Shown here: positions 36,397 through 45,162 of the stretch, one piece after another
How the letters are laid out: each line of letters opens with the position of its first letter
How positions within the stretch are numbered: position 1 is the stretch's first letter
NCBI RefSeq assembly: GCF_020511115.1
Contig: NZ_JAJAVH010000011.1
Coordinates: 186,001 to 250,000, forward strand
DNA from: Luteimonas panaciterrae
GTDB lineage: Bacteria; Pseudomonadota; Gammaproteobacteria; Xanthomonadales; Xanthomonadaceae
Direction of reading: 5' to 3'
Length of the DNA: 64,000 nucleotides
Position numbers and translations under genes: made by a program
Notes under the pieces: model-generated
The model's input: the letters and a program-made list of their open reading frames with translations, nothing else
What the model was told of the DNA's origin: nothing
Databases searched by the model: none

Positions 36397-37525
36397 CGGC
36401 GCCTCCTCGTGCTCGTGCGAGCCCTTCAAGAATGTTGTCGAATTCCGCCGCGACCTGCTCCGGCCGCAAGCTGGCGACCGCGTTGCGCGCGGCGACGCCC
36501 ATCGCGGCTCGCAGTGCGGGGTCGCGCCCGATCCTGCAGGCGGCTTCGATGAAGCCTTCATCGTCGCCGTCGGCGATGGCGGCACCGTGCACGCCATGCC
36601 GCAGATATTCGTGCGCCGCGCCGTAATCGAATGCCACGGTCGGGAGCCCGCTGGCCATTGCCTCGAGCGTCACGTTGCCGAAGGTTTCCGAATGGCTGGG
36701 GAACAGGAACAGATCGCCGCTGGCGAAATGTCGTCCGAGCGATTCGTCGCGCTGCACGCCGCGAAAGATGAAGTCCGGATGCTCGCGCTGCAGGCGCTCG
36801 CGCGCCGGCCCATCGCCGATCCAGACGAAGCGCGCATCCGGCTGCACCGTCTGCAGGGCGCGGAAGGCGCGCACCGCCAGCCCCAGGTTTTTTTCCGCCG
36901 CGATGCGACCCACGTGCACCACGGCCACGGTGTCTTCGCTGATGCCCCATTCGGTGCGCAGGGCAGGGTCGCGCTTGGTGGGATCGAACAAGACCGTGTC
37001 GACGGCACGCGGAAGCAGCTTCACGTTGTCGAAGCCGTTCCCGGAAAGAAAGGACTGCAACTCGCGCGTCGGCACCAAGGTGGCGTCGGCGCCGTTATGG
37101 AAATAGCGCATCCAGCGCAGTGCCGTTCCCTCCAGGAAGGCCGCGCCGTAATCGCGCATATAGCTGTCGAAGCGCGTGTGGAACCCGGTAGCGGCAGGAA
37201 TGCCGAGCTTGCGCGCTGCCCGCAAGGCCGACCACCCGAGCGGACCTTCCGTGGCGACATAGATGGCATCGGGGCGGTGCATGCTCCACAGATGCGACAA
37301 CCGGCGCGTGGACGGGAATCCGAATTTCAAGCCTGGGTATTTAGGCAACCCCGCACCGCGCACGAACGTTTCATGTGCGAGGGATTGCTGCCCGACATGC
37401 TGGCGCGGCCGCACCAGCGACACTTCGTGTCCACGTGCGCGCAAACCCTGCTCCAACGACTGCACCGTCAGCGCAACGCCGTTGACTTCTGGTGGCCAGG
37501 TTTCGGTCACGATCGCGTAATGCAT
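36374..37525 (-). CDS. GT4-family glycosyltransferase (MgtA/SQD2/PimB-like)
   Basis: A 383-residue GT-B enzyme. The N-terminal acceptor domain begins VTETWPPEVNGVALTVQSL; the C-terminal donor domain has HVGRIAAEKNLGLAVRAF and the E-x7-E motif in SETFGNVTLEAMASG. Near relatives add sugars to diacylglycerol or phosphatidylinositol. No membrane span is evident; it should act at the inner leaflet. Gene overlap with a PAP2 phosphatase that could make diacylglycerol, and a PhoB-like box upstream, make glycolipid synthesis under phosphate limitation a testable idea. Confidence 0.85.
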   Translation of the reverse strand: MHYAIVTETWPPEVNGVALTVQSLEQGLRARGHEVSLVRPRQHVGQQSLAHETFVRGAGLPKYPGLKFGFPSTRRLSHLWSMHRPDAIYVATEGPLGWSALRAARKLGIPAATGFHTRFDSYMRDYGAAFLEGTALRWMRYFHNGADATLVPTRELQSFLSGNGFDNVKLLPRAVDTVLFDPTKRDPALRTEWGISEDTVAVVHVGRIAAEKNLGLAVRAFRALQTVQPDARFVWIGDGPARERLQREHPDFIFRGVQRDESLGRHFASGDLFLFPSHSETFGNVTLEAMASGLPTVAFDYGAAHEYLRHGVHGAAIADGDDEGFIEAACRIGRDPALRAAMGVAARNAVASLRPEQVAAEFDNILEGLARARGGADAGTVAA

Positions 37526-37595
37526 ACGCGGCGTCCGGGCAGGGTTCGGGTGCCGCCATCGTGTTGTCGGCCGATGACGTCACGATGGCGCTTTG

Positions 37596-37613
37596 GTGAC
37601 AGCTCTGCGACAG
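37596..37613 (-). promoter_or_regulatory. PhoB-box-like site before the GT4/PAP2 pair
   Basis: On the minus strand CTGTCGC-AGAG-CTGTCAC compares with the Pho box CTGTCAT-A(A/T)A(A/T)-CTGTCA(C/T): 6 of 7 in the first heptamer (counting C/T at the end as free) and 7 of 7 in the second. It ends 71 bases before the glycosyltransferase ATG, in the right orientation. Confidence 0.65.
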
Positions 37614-37656
37614 CCCTTATGTCATTGGTTTGACGTGCCGATTATTCACAAAGGGT

Positions 37657-38385
37657 TTATTGCCCTTTGGCTTGCTGCAATTGCTGCTCCAGCTGCGCTT
37701 TCAAGGCATCGTCGATTTTCAGCTGGCGCGCAAGCTCGTCGAGATAGGCGCGCTCCATGTAGCTCTGCTCATCCGCGGCCAGCAGACTGGCGAGGTACAT
37801 CTCCGAGGCGATTTCCGGGGTGGTCGCGGCCGAGGCCACTTCGGCCGGGTCGAGCGGCTTTTCCAGTTCGGCATGCAGCCATTGCCGCAGTTGCGGGTCG
37901 CTGTCGATGCGGGTGAATTCGCCTTCGATGACCTCGCGTTCGTGGCCGTCGATGTGGCCGTCGGCCTTGGCGGCGGCGACCAGGGCCTTGAGGATCGCCT
38001 GGCTATGCTGCTCAGCCTGCGGAGGCGGCAGGCGATCGACGGTTTGCGGCTCGACGTTGGGCTGGCCCTGCTGCTTGCGATATTCGCCATAAGCCTTGTA
38101 GGCCAACACGCCGACCGCGGCGACGCCGCCGTAGAGAGCGATCTTGCCGGCGTGCTTGCGCACCTTCTTGTTGCCGAGGAGCAGGCCGAGCGCGCCGCCG
38201 GCCAGCGCGCCCTTGCCGAAATCGGCGTTGAGAAAATCCGTGCCGAGCACGCCACGCTTTTCCTGCTGTTGCGGGGCTTCCTGCCGGACCGGCGCCTTGT
38301 TTTCCAGCAGGCCATCGAGTGTTCCGCCGCCGAGACTCTGTTGCGCGGTCTTCAGCAGCTGATCGAGAAAGCCTTGGGTCTTCAT
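37657..38385 (-). CDS. TerB-fold/DUF533 family protein (YebE-like)
   Basis: A 242-residue protein: N-terminal amphipathic start, a Gly/Ala-rich segment (FGKGALAGGALGLLLGNKK) and a hydrophobic helix (IALYGGVAAVGVLAYKAY), then a C-terminal TerB-like helical domain (ALVAAAKADGHIDGHEREVIEG...). The function of this family is unsettled; it is linked to envelope stress in enterobacteria. ATG at 38385 with GGAG. A perfect 18-base palindrome lies just upstream. Confidence 0.85.
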   Translation of the reverse strand: MKTQGFLDQLLKTAQQSLGGGTLDGLLENKAPVRQEAPQQQEKRGVLGTDFLNADFGKGALAGGALGLLLGNKKVRKHAGKIALYGGVAAVGVLAYKAYGEYRKQQGQPNVEPQTVDRLPPPQAEQHSQAILKALVAAAKADGHIDGHEREVIEGEFTRIDSDPQLRQWLHAELEKPLDPAEVASAATTPEIASEMYLASLLAADEQSYMERAYLDELARQLKIDDALKAQLEQQLQQAKGQ

Positions 38386-38402
38386 GCGCGTCGCTCCGGA
38401 GT

Positions 38403-38420
38403 GGTCATGAAATCATGACC
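38403..38420. promoter_or_regulatory. Perfect palindrome before the TerB-like gene, candidate operator
   Basis: GGTCATGA-AA-TCATGACC, an 8-bp inverted repeat with a 2-base centre, ends 18 bases before the gene start and is unlike the dispersed repeats. The size and place fit a dimeric repressor site. Confidence 0.45.
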
Positions 38421-38475
38421 TATGGGCGGCGGCGATACCCTTCAAGAACGGCGGAGCGCGCCGGCGAGGCGGAAT

Positions 38476-40008
38476 TCAGACCGTCTGCACCGCCAGCACG
38501 ATGCCGAGCGCTTCCAGATCGTCCGGTTCGCCGGCGAGGTCGGCGCGCAGCAGCGGGCGCGATTCCAGCCAACGTTTTGATAACGCGATCGCCAGCGCGG
38601 GGCCCTCGGCGGCGGCATCGAGTTGCGGGATCGCCGCGGTCTCGTGGGCGCGATGCAGTAGTACGGCGATGCGCAGCAGGCCGGCGCTGCGGCGCGCGGC
38701 GGCGAGGAGGCGGTCGGGCAGGGCGTTGAAGTTCGATTTGGAGATCTTGCGCCGGTGCGCGCGCACGAGCGCGGCGAGAAATTGCTGTTCCTGGCGTGAG
38801 AAGCCGGCGATGTCCGAGTTCTCCAGCACGTAGGCGCCGTGGACGTGGTACTGGCTGTGCGCGATGGCGAGGCCGAGTTCGTGTACGCGCGCGGCCCAGC
38901 CGAGCATGAGGCGGTCGTCGGCGGTGAGTTGCCAGGTTCCCGCCACCTGATCGAACAAGTGCAGCGCGGTCTGTTCGACCAGGGAGGCCTGTTCGGGATC
39001 GATGGCATAACGCTGCATCAGCGCGGCGATCGAGGCATCGCGCGGATCATGGTCGCCGGCGCGGCCGACCATGTCGTGCAGCACGCCTTCGCGCAACGCC
39101 GCCTTGCTGACGACCATGCGGTCGATGCCGAGCGCGTCGAACGCAGCTTCGAGCACGAGCACGCCGCCGGCGATGATCGGGCGGCGATCCTCGGAGAGGC
39201 CGGGCAGAGTGATCGCGTCGATGGTCTCGGCCTGCAGCAGCCGGTCGCGCACTTGCGGCAGCGCTTCGGCGGTGACCGAACCTTTGGTGAGCTTCATCGC
39301 GGCGCAGATATCGCCGATGGCCTTGTTGGTGCCGGACGAGCCCAGTACTTCGTTCCAGCCGAGCGCACGGTAGATGCCGGCGAACTGCTGGAATTCCGCG
39401 CTCACTTCGGTCAACGCTTCCTTCCAGCGCTTGCGCGAGAGCTTGCCGTTGCTGAAAAAGCGTCGCGTGCTGGCAACGCAGCCGACCTGCAGGCTTTCAC
39501 GCTCGACCGCGTCGAAGCCGCTGCCGATGATGCATTCGGTGGAACCGCCGCCGATGTCGATCACCAGGCGCAGTTGTCCCGGCTTCGGCGGTTGCGCGTG
39601 GGCGACGCCGAGATAGACCAGTCGCGCCTCCTCGCGGCCGGAGACCACTTCGATGGCGTGACCGAGCGCGTTTTCGGCCGGGACGAGGAAGCTCTGCGGC
39701 GCCGATAGCGCGCGCACTGTGTTGGTGGCGACGGCGCGCACGCGCTCGGGTGGGATGTCGCGGATGCGCTGGCCGAAGCGGGCCAGGCAGTCCAGCGCAC
39801 GCTGGCGCACGTCGACGCGCAAGCCGCCCTTGCCGTCGAGGCCTTCGGCCAGGCGCACGGTCTCGCGGATGCGGTCGATGGTGCGCAACTGCCCGAGCAT
39901 GTAGCGCGCCACCACCATGTGGAAGCTGTTGGAGCCGAGGTCGATGGCGGCGAGCAGTTCGCCGTCTTGCAGTGGTGCGGCGGCAGCGCGGGCGAGGGCT
40001 GGACTCAT
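38476..40008 (-). CDS. ppx: Exopolyphosphatase
   Basis: A 510-residue Ppx/GppA-family enzyme that removes terminal phosphate from polyphosphate. The ASKHA ATPase motifs AAIDLGSNSFHMVVARY and LRLVIDIGGGSTECIIG are clear, followed by the C-terminal HD-like helical domain. The ATG overlaps the ppk stop by four bases, so it is the last gene of phoB-phoR-ppk-ppx. Having the synthesis and degradation enzymes of polyphosphate in one unit is usual. Confidence 0.95.
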   Translation of the reverse strand: MSPALARAAAAPLQDGELLAAIDLGSNSFHMVVARYMLGQLRTIDRIRETVRLAEGLDGKGGLRVDVRQRALDCLARFGQRIRDIPPERVRAVATNTVRALSAPQSFLVPAENALGHAIEVVSGREEARLVYLGVAHAQPPKPGQLRLVIDIGGGSTECIIGSGFDAVERESLQVGCVASTRRFFSNGKLSRKRWKEALTEVSAEFQQFAGIYRALGWNEVLGSSGTNKAIGDICAAMKLTKGSVTAEALPQVRDRLLQAETIDAITLPGLSEDRRPIIAGGVLVLEAAFDALGIDRMVVSKAALREGVLHDMVGRAGDHDPRDASIAALMQRYAIDPEQASLVEQTALHLFDQVAGTWQLTADDRLMLGWAARVHELGLAIAHSQYHVHGAYVLENSDIAGFSRQEQQFLAALVRAHRRKISKSNFNALPDRLLAAARRSAGLLRIAVLLHRAHETAAIPQLDAAAEGPALAIALSKRWLESRPLLRADLAGEPDDLEALGIVLAVQTV

Positions 40009-42113
40009 GCGCAGATTTTAGCCAGCAGAGCCGCTTGCGCCGAATGCGGCATGTCGCCGTTCTCCGGTTGCAACTTGCGGTAACTGCCGTCGCTCTGCAG
40101 TTCCCAGGCGTTGAGGTTGTCGGCGAGATAGTTGTCGAGAGCCTCGTCCTGCACGCGCGCCGCGAGTTCGGGATCGAGGATCGGGAAGCCGGTTTCCACG
40201 CGTCGCAGCAGGTTGCGTTCGAGCCAGTCGGCGCTGGTGCAGAACAGGTCGGGATCGCCGTCGTTGGCGAACCAGTAGACGCGGCTGTGTTCAAGGAAAC
40301 GGCCGACGATCGAGCGCACGCGGATGTTGTCGGAGAAGCCGGGCACGCCCGGGCGCAGCGTGCAGGCGCCGCGCACGATCAGGTCGATGCGGACGCCGGC
40401 CTGCGAGGCGTTGTACAGCGCACGCACGACTTCGGGTTCGTTGAGGGCGTTCATCTTGGCGATGATACGTGCTGGCCTGCCGGCTTTGGCATGCTTGGTC
40501 TCGCGCTCGATGCGCTTGAGCACGCCGGTATGCAGGGTGAAGGGCGATTGCAGCAGCCGCTTGAGCTTGATCGCGGGCGCGAGGCCGGACAGTTGCTGGA
40601 AGATCAGATGCACGTCGTTGCCGATGTCGGGATCGGCGGTGATCAGGCTGAAATCGGTATAGACGCGCGCGGTACCGGAATGGTAGTTGCCGGTGCCCAG
40701 ATGTACGTAGCGGCGCAGCTTGCGGCCTTCGCGACGCACGATCAGCAGCATCTTGGCGTGGGTCTTGAAGCCGACCACGCCGTACACGACCTGCACGCCG
40801 GCTTCCTGCAGGCGGTCGGCGAAGGCGAGGTTGGCCTCTTCGTCGAAGCGCGCGCGCAGCTCGATCACGGCGGTCACATCCTTGCCGTTGCGCGCGGCCT
40901 GGATCAGGTTCTCGACGATGGGCGAGTCCTTGCCGGTGCGGTACAGCGTCTGCTTGATCGCCAGTACGTTCGGGTCTTCGGCGGCCTGCTTGATCAGTTC
41001 CACCACGGGCGCGAAGCTGTCGAAGGGGTGGTGCAGCAGCACATCGCCATCACCGATGCGGTCGAATATGGTGTCGCTGTCCGTCATCAAGCGTGGCTGG
41101 AACGGCGGGAATTTCAGATCGGGGCGATCGACCTCGTCGTAGATCTGGATGATGCGGCTGAGGTTGACCGCGCCGTTGATGCGGTAGACGGCATTGTCGG
41201 TGAGATCGAAGTTGCGTAGCAGCGTCTGCACGATGGGCTTCGGGCATTGCGCGGCGATTTCCAGCCGCATGGCACGCAGGTAGCCGCGGCCCACCAGTTC
41301 ATCGCGCAGGGCGAGGGCGAGGTTCTCGACTTCGTCCTCGTCGACGATCAATTCGGAATTGCGGGTGACGCGGAACTGATAGGCACCTTTCACCTCCATG
41401 CCCGGGAACAGTTCGTCGACGAATTCCGACAGGATCGAGGACAGGAACACGAAGTCGTATTCGCCACCGGAGACTTTCTGCGGCAGCTGGATGATGCGCG
41501 GCAGCGAACGCGGGGCGCGCACGATGGCGAGGTTGCCGGTTCGGCCAAAGGCGTCCTTGCCCTTGAGCACCACCACGATGTTGAGCGATTTGTTGAGGAT
41601 TTTCGGGAACGGATGCGCCGGATCGAGTCCGAGCGGAGACAGGACAGGCAGGATTTCGTCACGGAAATAGGCGCGCAGCCAGCGCGTCTGTTTCGAGTTC
41701 CAGCTGTCGCGGCCGAGGACGCGGATTCCGGCTTCGGCGAGCGCCGGGCGAAGCTCATAGTTCCAGCAATGGTATTGCGCTTCCACCAGTTCCGCGGCGC
41801 GGTCGTGGATGCGCTTGAGCAGGGTCGCGGGAGCCACGCCATCGGTGGCGATGGGCATGCCGAAATCCTGGGCATGGCGCACGGTGGCGGCACGGATCTC
41901 GAAGAACTCGTCGAGATTGGTGCAGGAGATGCACAGGTAGCGCAGGCGTTCGAGCAGCGGCACCGTCACGTCCTGCGCCTGCGCCAGCACGCGGAAGTTG
42001 AAGTCCAGCTGCGACAGCTCACGGTTGAAGTACAGCGAGGGATCGCGCAGGGCATCCTGTTGCGCGTTGTCGGTCGCGGGAGTTTCGAGATTGGCGACGG
42101 CTGGAGGATTCAT
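40005..42113 (-). CDS. ppk1: Polyphosphate kinase 1
   Basis: A 702-residue enzyme that makes polyphosphate from ATP. The N-terminal domain (LYFNRELSQLDFNFRVLAQ) and the phospholipase-D-like catalytic part are recognisable; the phospho-accepting His lies in VGFKTHAKMLLIVRREG and a second in YVHLGTGNYHSGTARVYTD. It overlaps both neighbours by four bases (ATGA at 42110-42113 and 40005-40008), so translation is coupled from phoR through ppx. Confidence 0.97.
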   Translation of the reverse strand: MNPPAVANLETPATDNAQQDALRDPSLYFNRELSQLDFNFRVLAQAQDVTVPLLERLRYLCISCTNLDEFFEIRAATVRHAQDFGMPIATDGVAPATLLKRIHDRAAELVEAQYHCWNYELRPALAEAGIRVLGRDSWNSKQTRWLRAYFRDEILPVLSPLGLDPAHPFPKILNKSLNIVVVLKGKDAFGRTGNLAIVRAPRSLPRIIQLPQKVSGGEYDFVFLSSILSEFVDELFPGMEVKGAYQFRVTRNSELIVDEDEVENLALALRDELVGRGYLRAMRLEIAAQCPKPIVQTLLRNFDLTDNAVYRINGAVNLSRIIQIYDEVDRPDLKFPPFQPRLMTDSDTIFDRIGDGDVLLHHPFDSFAPVVELIKQAAEDPNVLAIKQTLYRTGKDSPIVENLIQAARNGKDVTAVIELRARFDEEANLAFADRLQEAGVQVVYGVVGFKTHAKMLLIVRREGRKLRRYVHLGTGNYHSGTARVYTDFSLITADPDIGNDVHLIFQQLSGLAPAIKLKRLLQSPFTLHTGVLKRIERETKHAKAGRPARIIAKMNALNEPEVVRALYNASQAGVRIDLIVRGACTLRPGVPGFSDNIRVRSIVGRFLEHSRVYWFANDGDPDLFCTSADWLERNLLRRVETGFPILDPELAARVQDEALDNYLADNLNAWELQSDGSYRKLQPENGDMPHSAQAALLAKICA

Positions 42114-43444
42114 AGGAGGGCGGAAGAGGAGGGGGCTTTGTCGCGAACGCGTGTGCGCTCGGGACCGAAGTGACAGGAGAAGAGGCTGCCGCGACCGACT
42201 TCGCTCTCGATTTCGAGGCGGGCCTGGTGCAGCTGCAGGACGTGCTTCACGATCGACAGGCCGAGGCCGGTGCCGCCGAGTTCGCGCGAACGGCTGGTGG
42301 AGACACGATAGAAGCGTTCGGTGATGCGCGGCAGATGCGCGGCGGGGATGCCGTAGCCGGTGTCCTGCACGGAGAGGACGGCGCCGCCGTCATCGCTGCG
42401 CGCGAAACGGATGCTGATGCGGCCGCCGGCCGGCGTGTAGCGAACGGCGTTGGCGACGAGATTGGAAAAGGCGCTGTGCAGTTCCTTGATCGAGCCCCAC
42501 AGGTCGACCTGGGCGACATCCTCGATCGTGATCTCGTGGCGACGCTGGCTCAGCGCTTCGGCCTCGCGCTTGAGCGTGGCGAGCATCGGCGTCATCGCCA
42601 CGGATTCGTCGGTGAGGCTGTCCTGTGCTTCCAAGCGCGAGAGCGTCAGCAGGTCCTCGACGAGCTGGGTCATGCGCTGCGACTGGCGCTGCATCTCGCT
42701 GAGCATCGGTGCCCACTCGGGCTGGTCGGCGGGATCGAGCATGTCGAGATAGCCGTGCACCACGGTGAGTGGCGTGCGCAGTTCGTGCGAGACGTTGGCG
42801 ACGAAGTCGCGGCGCATCTGTTCCAGGCGCATCAGCTTGCTGACGTCGCGCGCGACCAGCAGCCAGAGTTCGTCGGAGTAGGGGATCAGGCGCAGGCTGA
42901 GGCGGATCGCCGGATCGACGGGCGAGGGCGCGTCGAGCAACGGCTCGGCATGCCGCCCGGTGGCGAGCCAATGCGACACCGGCAGCGGCTGCAGGCGTTC
43001 GCTCAGTGGGGCGTCGATGTCGTCGGGATAGTGCAAGCCGAGCAGGTTGGTGGCGGCGTCATTGAACCAGCGTACGCGCTGATTGTTGCGTTCCAGTACC
43101 ACCACGGCATCGGGCAGTGCGGCGGCGGCGGCGCTGTAGGCACGCAGCATTTCGACCAGGCGGTGCTTGCGTGAGCGGGTTTCGTCCTGGCTGCGGTAGA
43201 GCAGGCGGTCGAGTTCGCTCCACACGCCCGTGCCGGCGGCCGGCGGGGCGATCCATTGACGCGCGGTCAGCCGCGTCAGCACATCGCGCAGCTTCCAGTA
43301 ATGCCAGGCGACGATGCCAAGCGCGGTGAGCGTGAGCACCGGCCACGGATGCTTGATCAGCAGCCCAAGCACCAGCGCGGCGACGAGGATCAGCGCCAGC
43401 TGGCCGAGCGTCTTGATCCAGGCGGTGCGGGCGTGAGGGGGCAT
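42110..43444 (-). CDS. phoR: Phosphate regulon sensor kinase PhoR
   Basis: A 444-residue kinase with two close N-terminal membrane segments (about 13-30 and 34-50), no real periplasmic domain, a PAS domain (about 105-200), HisKA with His220 in VANVSHELRTPLTVVHGY, and an HATPase domain ending GTGLGLSIVKHVLQLHQ. This is the PhoR layout, sensing phosphate through the Pst/PhoU complex. It is separated from phoB by 84 bases containing a hairpin. Confidence 0.95.
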   Translation of the reverse strand: MPPHARTAWIKTLGQLALILVAALVLGLLIKHPWPVLTLTALGIVAWHYWKLRDVLTRLTARQWIAPPAAGTGVWSELDRLLYRSQDETRSRKHRLVEMLRAYSAAAAALPDAVVVLERNNQRVRWFNDAATNLLGLHYPDDIDAPLSERLQPLPVSHWLATGRHAEPLLDAPSPVDPAIRLSLRLIPYSDELWLLVARDVSKLMRLEQMRRDFVANVSHELRTPLTVVHGYLDMLDPADQPEWAPMLSEMQRQSQRMTQLVEDLLTLSRLEAQDSLTDESVAMTPMLATLKREAEALSQRRHEITIEDVAQVDLWGSIKELHSAFSNLVANAVRYTPAGGRISIRFARSDDGGAVLSVQDTGYGIPAAHLPRITERFYRVSTSRSRELGGTGLGLSIVKHVLQLHQARLEIESEVGRGSLFSCHFGPERTRVRDKAPSSSALL

Positions 43445-43501
43445 GCGGGAATTGTGACAGACGGCGTTGGAACGTCAGAGTTGGCGCTGTCGCGTTCGCT
43501 G

Positions 43502-43522
43502 CTCCCCTCTAAGCAAGGGGAG
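43502..43522. repeat. Hairpin between phoB and phoR
   Basis: CTCCCCT (43502-43508) pairs with AGGGGAG (43516-43522) around a 7-base loop. There is no T-run, so it is more likely an RNA-stability or partial attenuation element than a terminator. Its core resembles the terminator at 53943. Confidence 0.5.
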
Positions 43523-43528
43523 GAACGC

Positions 43529-44218
43529 TCACATCGCGGCGGAAAAGCGATAACCCGCGCCGCGCACCGTTTGCACCATGCCTTCCAGCCCGGTCGGTTC
43601 CAGCGTCTTGCGCAGGCGGCGGATGTGCACGTCGACGGTGCGCTCCTCGACATAGACGCTGCCGCCCCAGACGTGATCGAGCAGTTGCGAGCGCGTATAG
43701 ACGCGTTCGGGGTGGGTCATGAAGAAATGCAGCAGGCGGTATTCGGTGGGGCCGATCGACACGGGAGCATCGCTGGCGAAGACGCGGTGCGCGCTGCCAT
43801 CGATGCGCAGCTGGCCGACCGCGACGCTGCCGTCCTCGTCGTCATCGCGCGAGCGGCGCATCACCGCGCGGATGCGCGCCAGCAGTTCACGCGAGGAGAA
43901 GGGCTTGACCACGTAGTCGTCGACGCCGGCCTCGAGGCCGCCGACGCGATCGTTTTCCTCGCCGCGGGCGGTGAGCATGATGATCGGCACCTCGCGGGTC
44001 AGCGCTTCGCGGCGCCAGCGCCGGGCCAGCTCGATGCCGCTGGTGCCGGGGAGCATCCAGTCGAGCAGGATCAGGTCGGGGACGCGGTCGGCGATGGACG
44101 CCTGGGCTTCGCGGGCGTCACCGGCATGGGCGGGCTCGTATTCACCCTTGCGCAGGGCAAAGGCCACCATGTCGCGGATGGCGGGCTCGTCGTCGACGAT
44201 CAGGATGCGTTTTTGCAT
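43529..44218 (-). CDS. phoB: Phosphate regulon response regulator PhoB
   Basis: A 229-residue OmpR-type activator: acidic VDDE (8-11), phospho-acceptor Asp53 in LILLDWMLPG, Lys in VVKPF, and winged helix with VDVHIRRLRKTLEP and VQTVRGAGYRFS. It turns on phosphate-scavenging genes when phosphorylated by PhoR. A Pho-box-like site 37-54 bases upstream of its ATG indicates self-activation. Confidence 0.96.
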   Translation of the reverse strand: MQKRILIVDDEPAIRDMVAFALRKGEYEPAHAGDAREAQASIADRVPDLILLDWMLPGTSGIELARRWRREALTREVPIIMLTARGEENDRVGGLEAGVDDYVVKPFSSRELLARIRAVMRRSRDDDEDGSVAVGQLRIDGSAHRVFASDAPVSIGPTEYRLLHFFMTHPERVYTRSQLLDHVWGGSVYVEERTVDVHIRRLRKTLEPTGLEGMVQTVRGAGYRFSAAM

Positions 44219-44254
44219 GCTTTAGCGGGGCAGAAGCCTGGACGCTGAGATTAG

Positions 44255-44272
44255 ACGACAGTTTTGTGACGG
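44255..44272 (-). promoter_or_regulatory. PhoB box before phoB
   Basis: On the minus strand CCGTCAC-AAAA-CTGTCGT matches the 7-4-7 Pho box CTGTCAT-A(A/T)A(A/T)-CTGTCA(C/T), with one mismatch in each heptamer and an ideal centre. It points toward phoB. Confidence 0.75.
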
Positions 44273-44362
44273 TCACGTTACACCGATTACGGCCGCCCCG
44301 CCGGGGCTGCCGGCGCTAGACTCGGCCGCCTAGGGATCAGGGACTATTCAAGGAGAAGGGGT

Positions 44363-44710
44363 GTGAAACGTTTTCTGTCGTTTTTCGTCATCTGCCTGCT
44401 GGGGCTGGCCGCCTGTGCCAAGCCGTTGCCGGAGGATCGGAAGGACTATGTCGGCATCTGGACCGGCATCCGGGGTGCGGAGCAGATGACGCTCGCCATC
44501 GATGCCGGCGGCATGGTCAGCTACAAGCGCGAGAAGCCGGGCATGAGCAAGTCGGTGAACGCGCCGATCAAGGCGTTCGAGGGCGACGATTTCGTCGTGG
44601 GGGTCGGGCCGATGACCACGCGGTTCAAGGTGACGCAGCGGCCGAAGCAGGTGGAGGGCGCGTGGACGATGGTGGTGGATGGAGTTGAACTACGACGCCG
44701 GGAGCAGTGA
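44363..44710 (+). CDS. Small lipoprotein
   Basis: A 115-residue protein with a lipoprotein signal (LSFFVICLLGLAAC, lipobox LAAC) and a mature part of about 97 residues that looks like a small beta-barrel (YVGIWTGIRG...MTLAID...). It starts with GTG at 44363 behind AGGAGAAGGG. No family recognised; a lipocalin-like reading is possible only as a guess. It is divergent from phoB. Confidence 0.75.
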   Translation: MKRFLSFFVICLLGLAACAKPLPEDRKDYVGIWTGIRGAEQMTLAIDAGGMVSYKREKPGMSKSVNAPIKAFEGDDFVVGVGPMTTRFKVTQRPKQVEGAWTMVVDGVELRRREQ

Positions 44711-44746
44711 GGGATTCATGCGTTTCTTCTTGCTCCGGCGATCCTG

Positions 44747-45142
44747 TTGAGCATGCCTTCTCCGGCTATCACTGCTTTCCCGACGGCATCCAGTCATCCT
44801 TTCGAGGGTGTCGACCTCTCGTTGCTAGCTCCAGAGGAACGACGGACGATCAACGAGGCCGCTCGTGATTTCCAGGACGTTGTTGCCGGCAAGGCACCGA
44901 CCTTCGCCAAGATCGACGAAGACATGCCGCTTCCCGCCGATGGCGGCACGACTTTTTACGTCGGCCGTGGCTACAGTCTTACCATCGTTCGTAGCTTGTC
45001 GAGCTTCGGCAAGCTCAATGGTTTCGTGTATGGCCCCATCATTACGTTCGACTCGGCATTCGCGCCCGGTAATGTCAGGCAGATCACCAACACGCGCTTC
45101 TACACTCTCGAGCAGATGAGAGATTTATTGGGTCGTCAGTAA
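44747..45142 (+). CDS. Hypothetical protein, signal peptide probably frameshifted
   Basis: The open frame begins with TTG at 44747 (or ATG 44753) and encodes about 131 residues with no recognised family. An ATG at 44718 with an AGGG ribosome site starts MRFFLL and then stops at 44748. One added base near 44731 would join it to APAILLSMPSPAITA and give a normal signal peptide followed by this protein. So it looks like a secreted protein broken by a one-base deletion, or a sequencing error. It follows the small lipoprotein gene by a few bases. Confidence 0.6.
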   Translation: MSMPSPAITAFPTASSHPFEGVDLSLLAPEERRTINEAARDFQDVVAGKAPTFAKIDEDMPLPADGGTTFYVGRGYSLTIVRSLSSFGKLNGFVYGPIITFDSAFAPGNVRQITNTRFYTLEQMRDLLGRQ

Positions 45143-45162
45143 TCTGGGAAATTCACGGCCGA

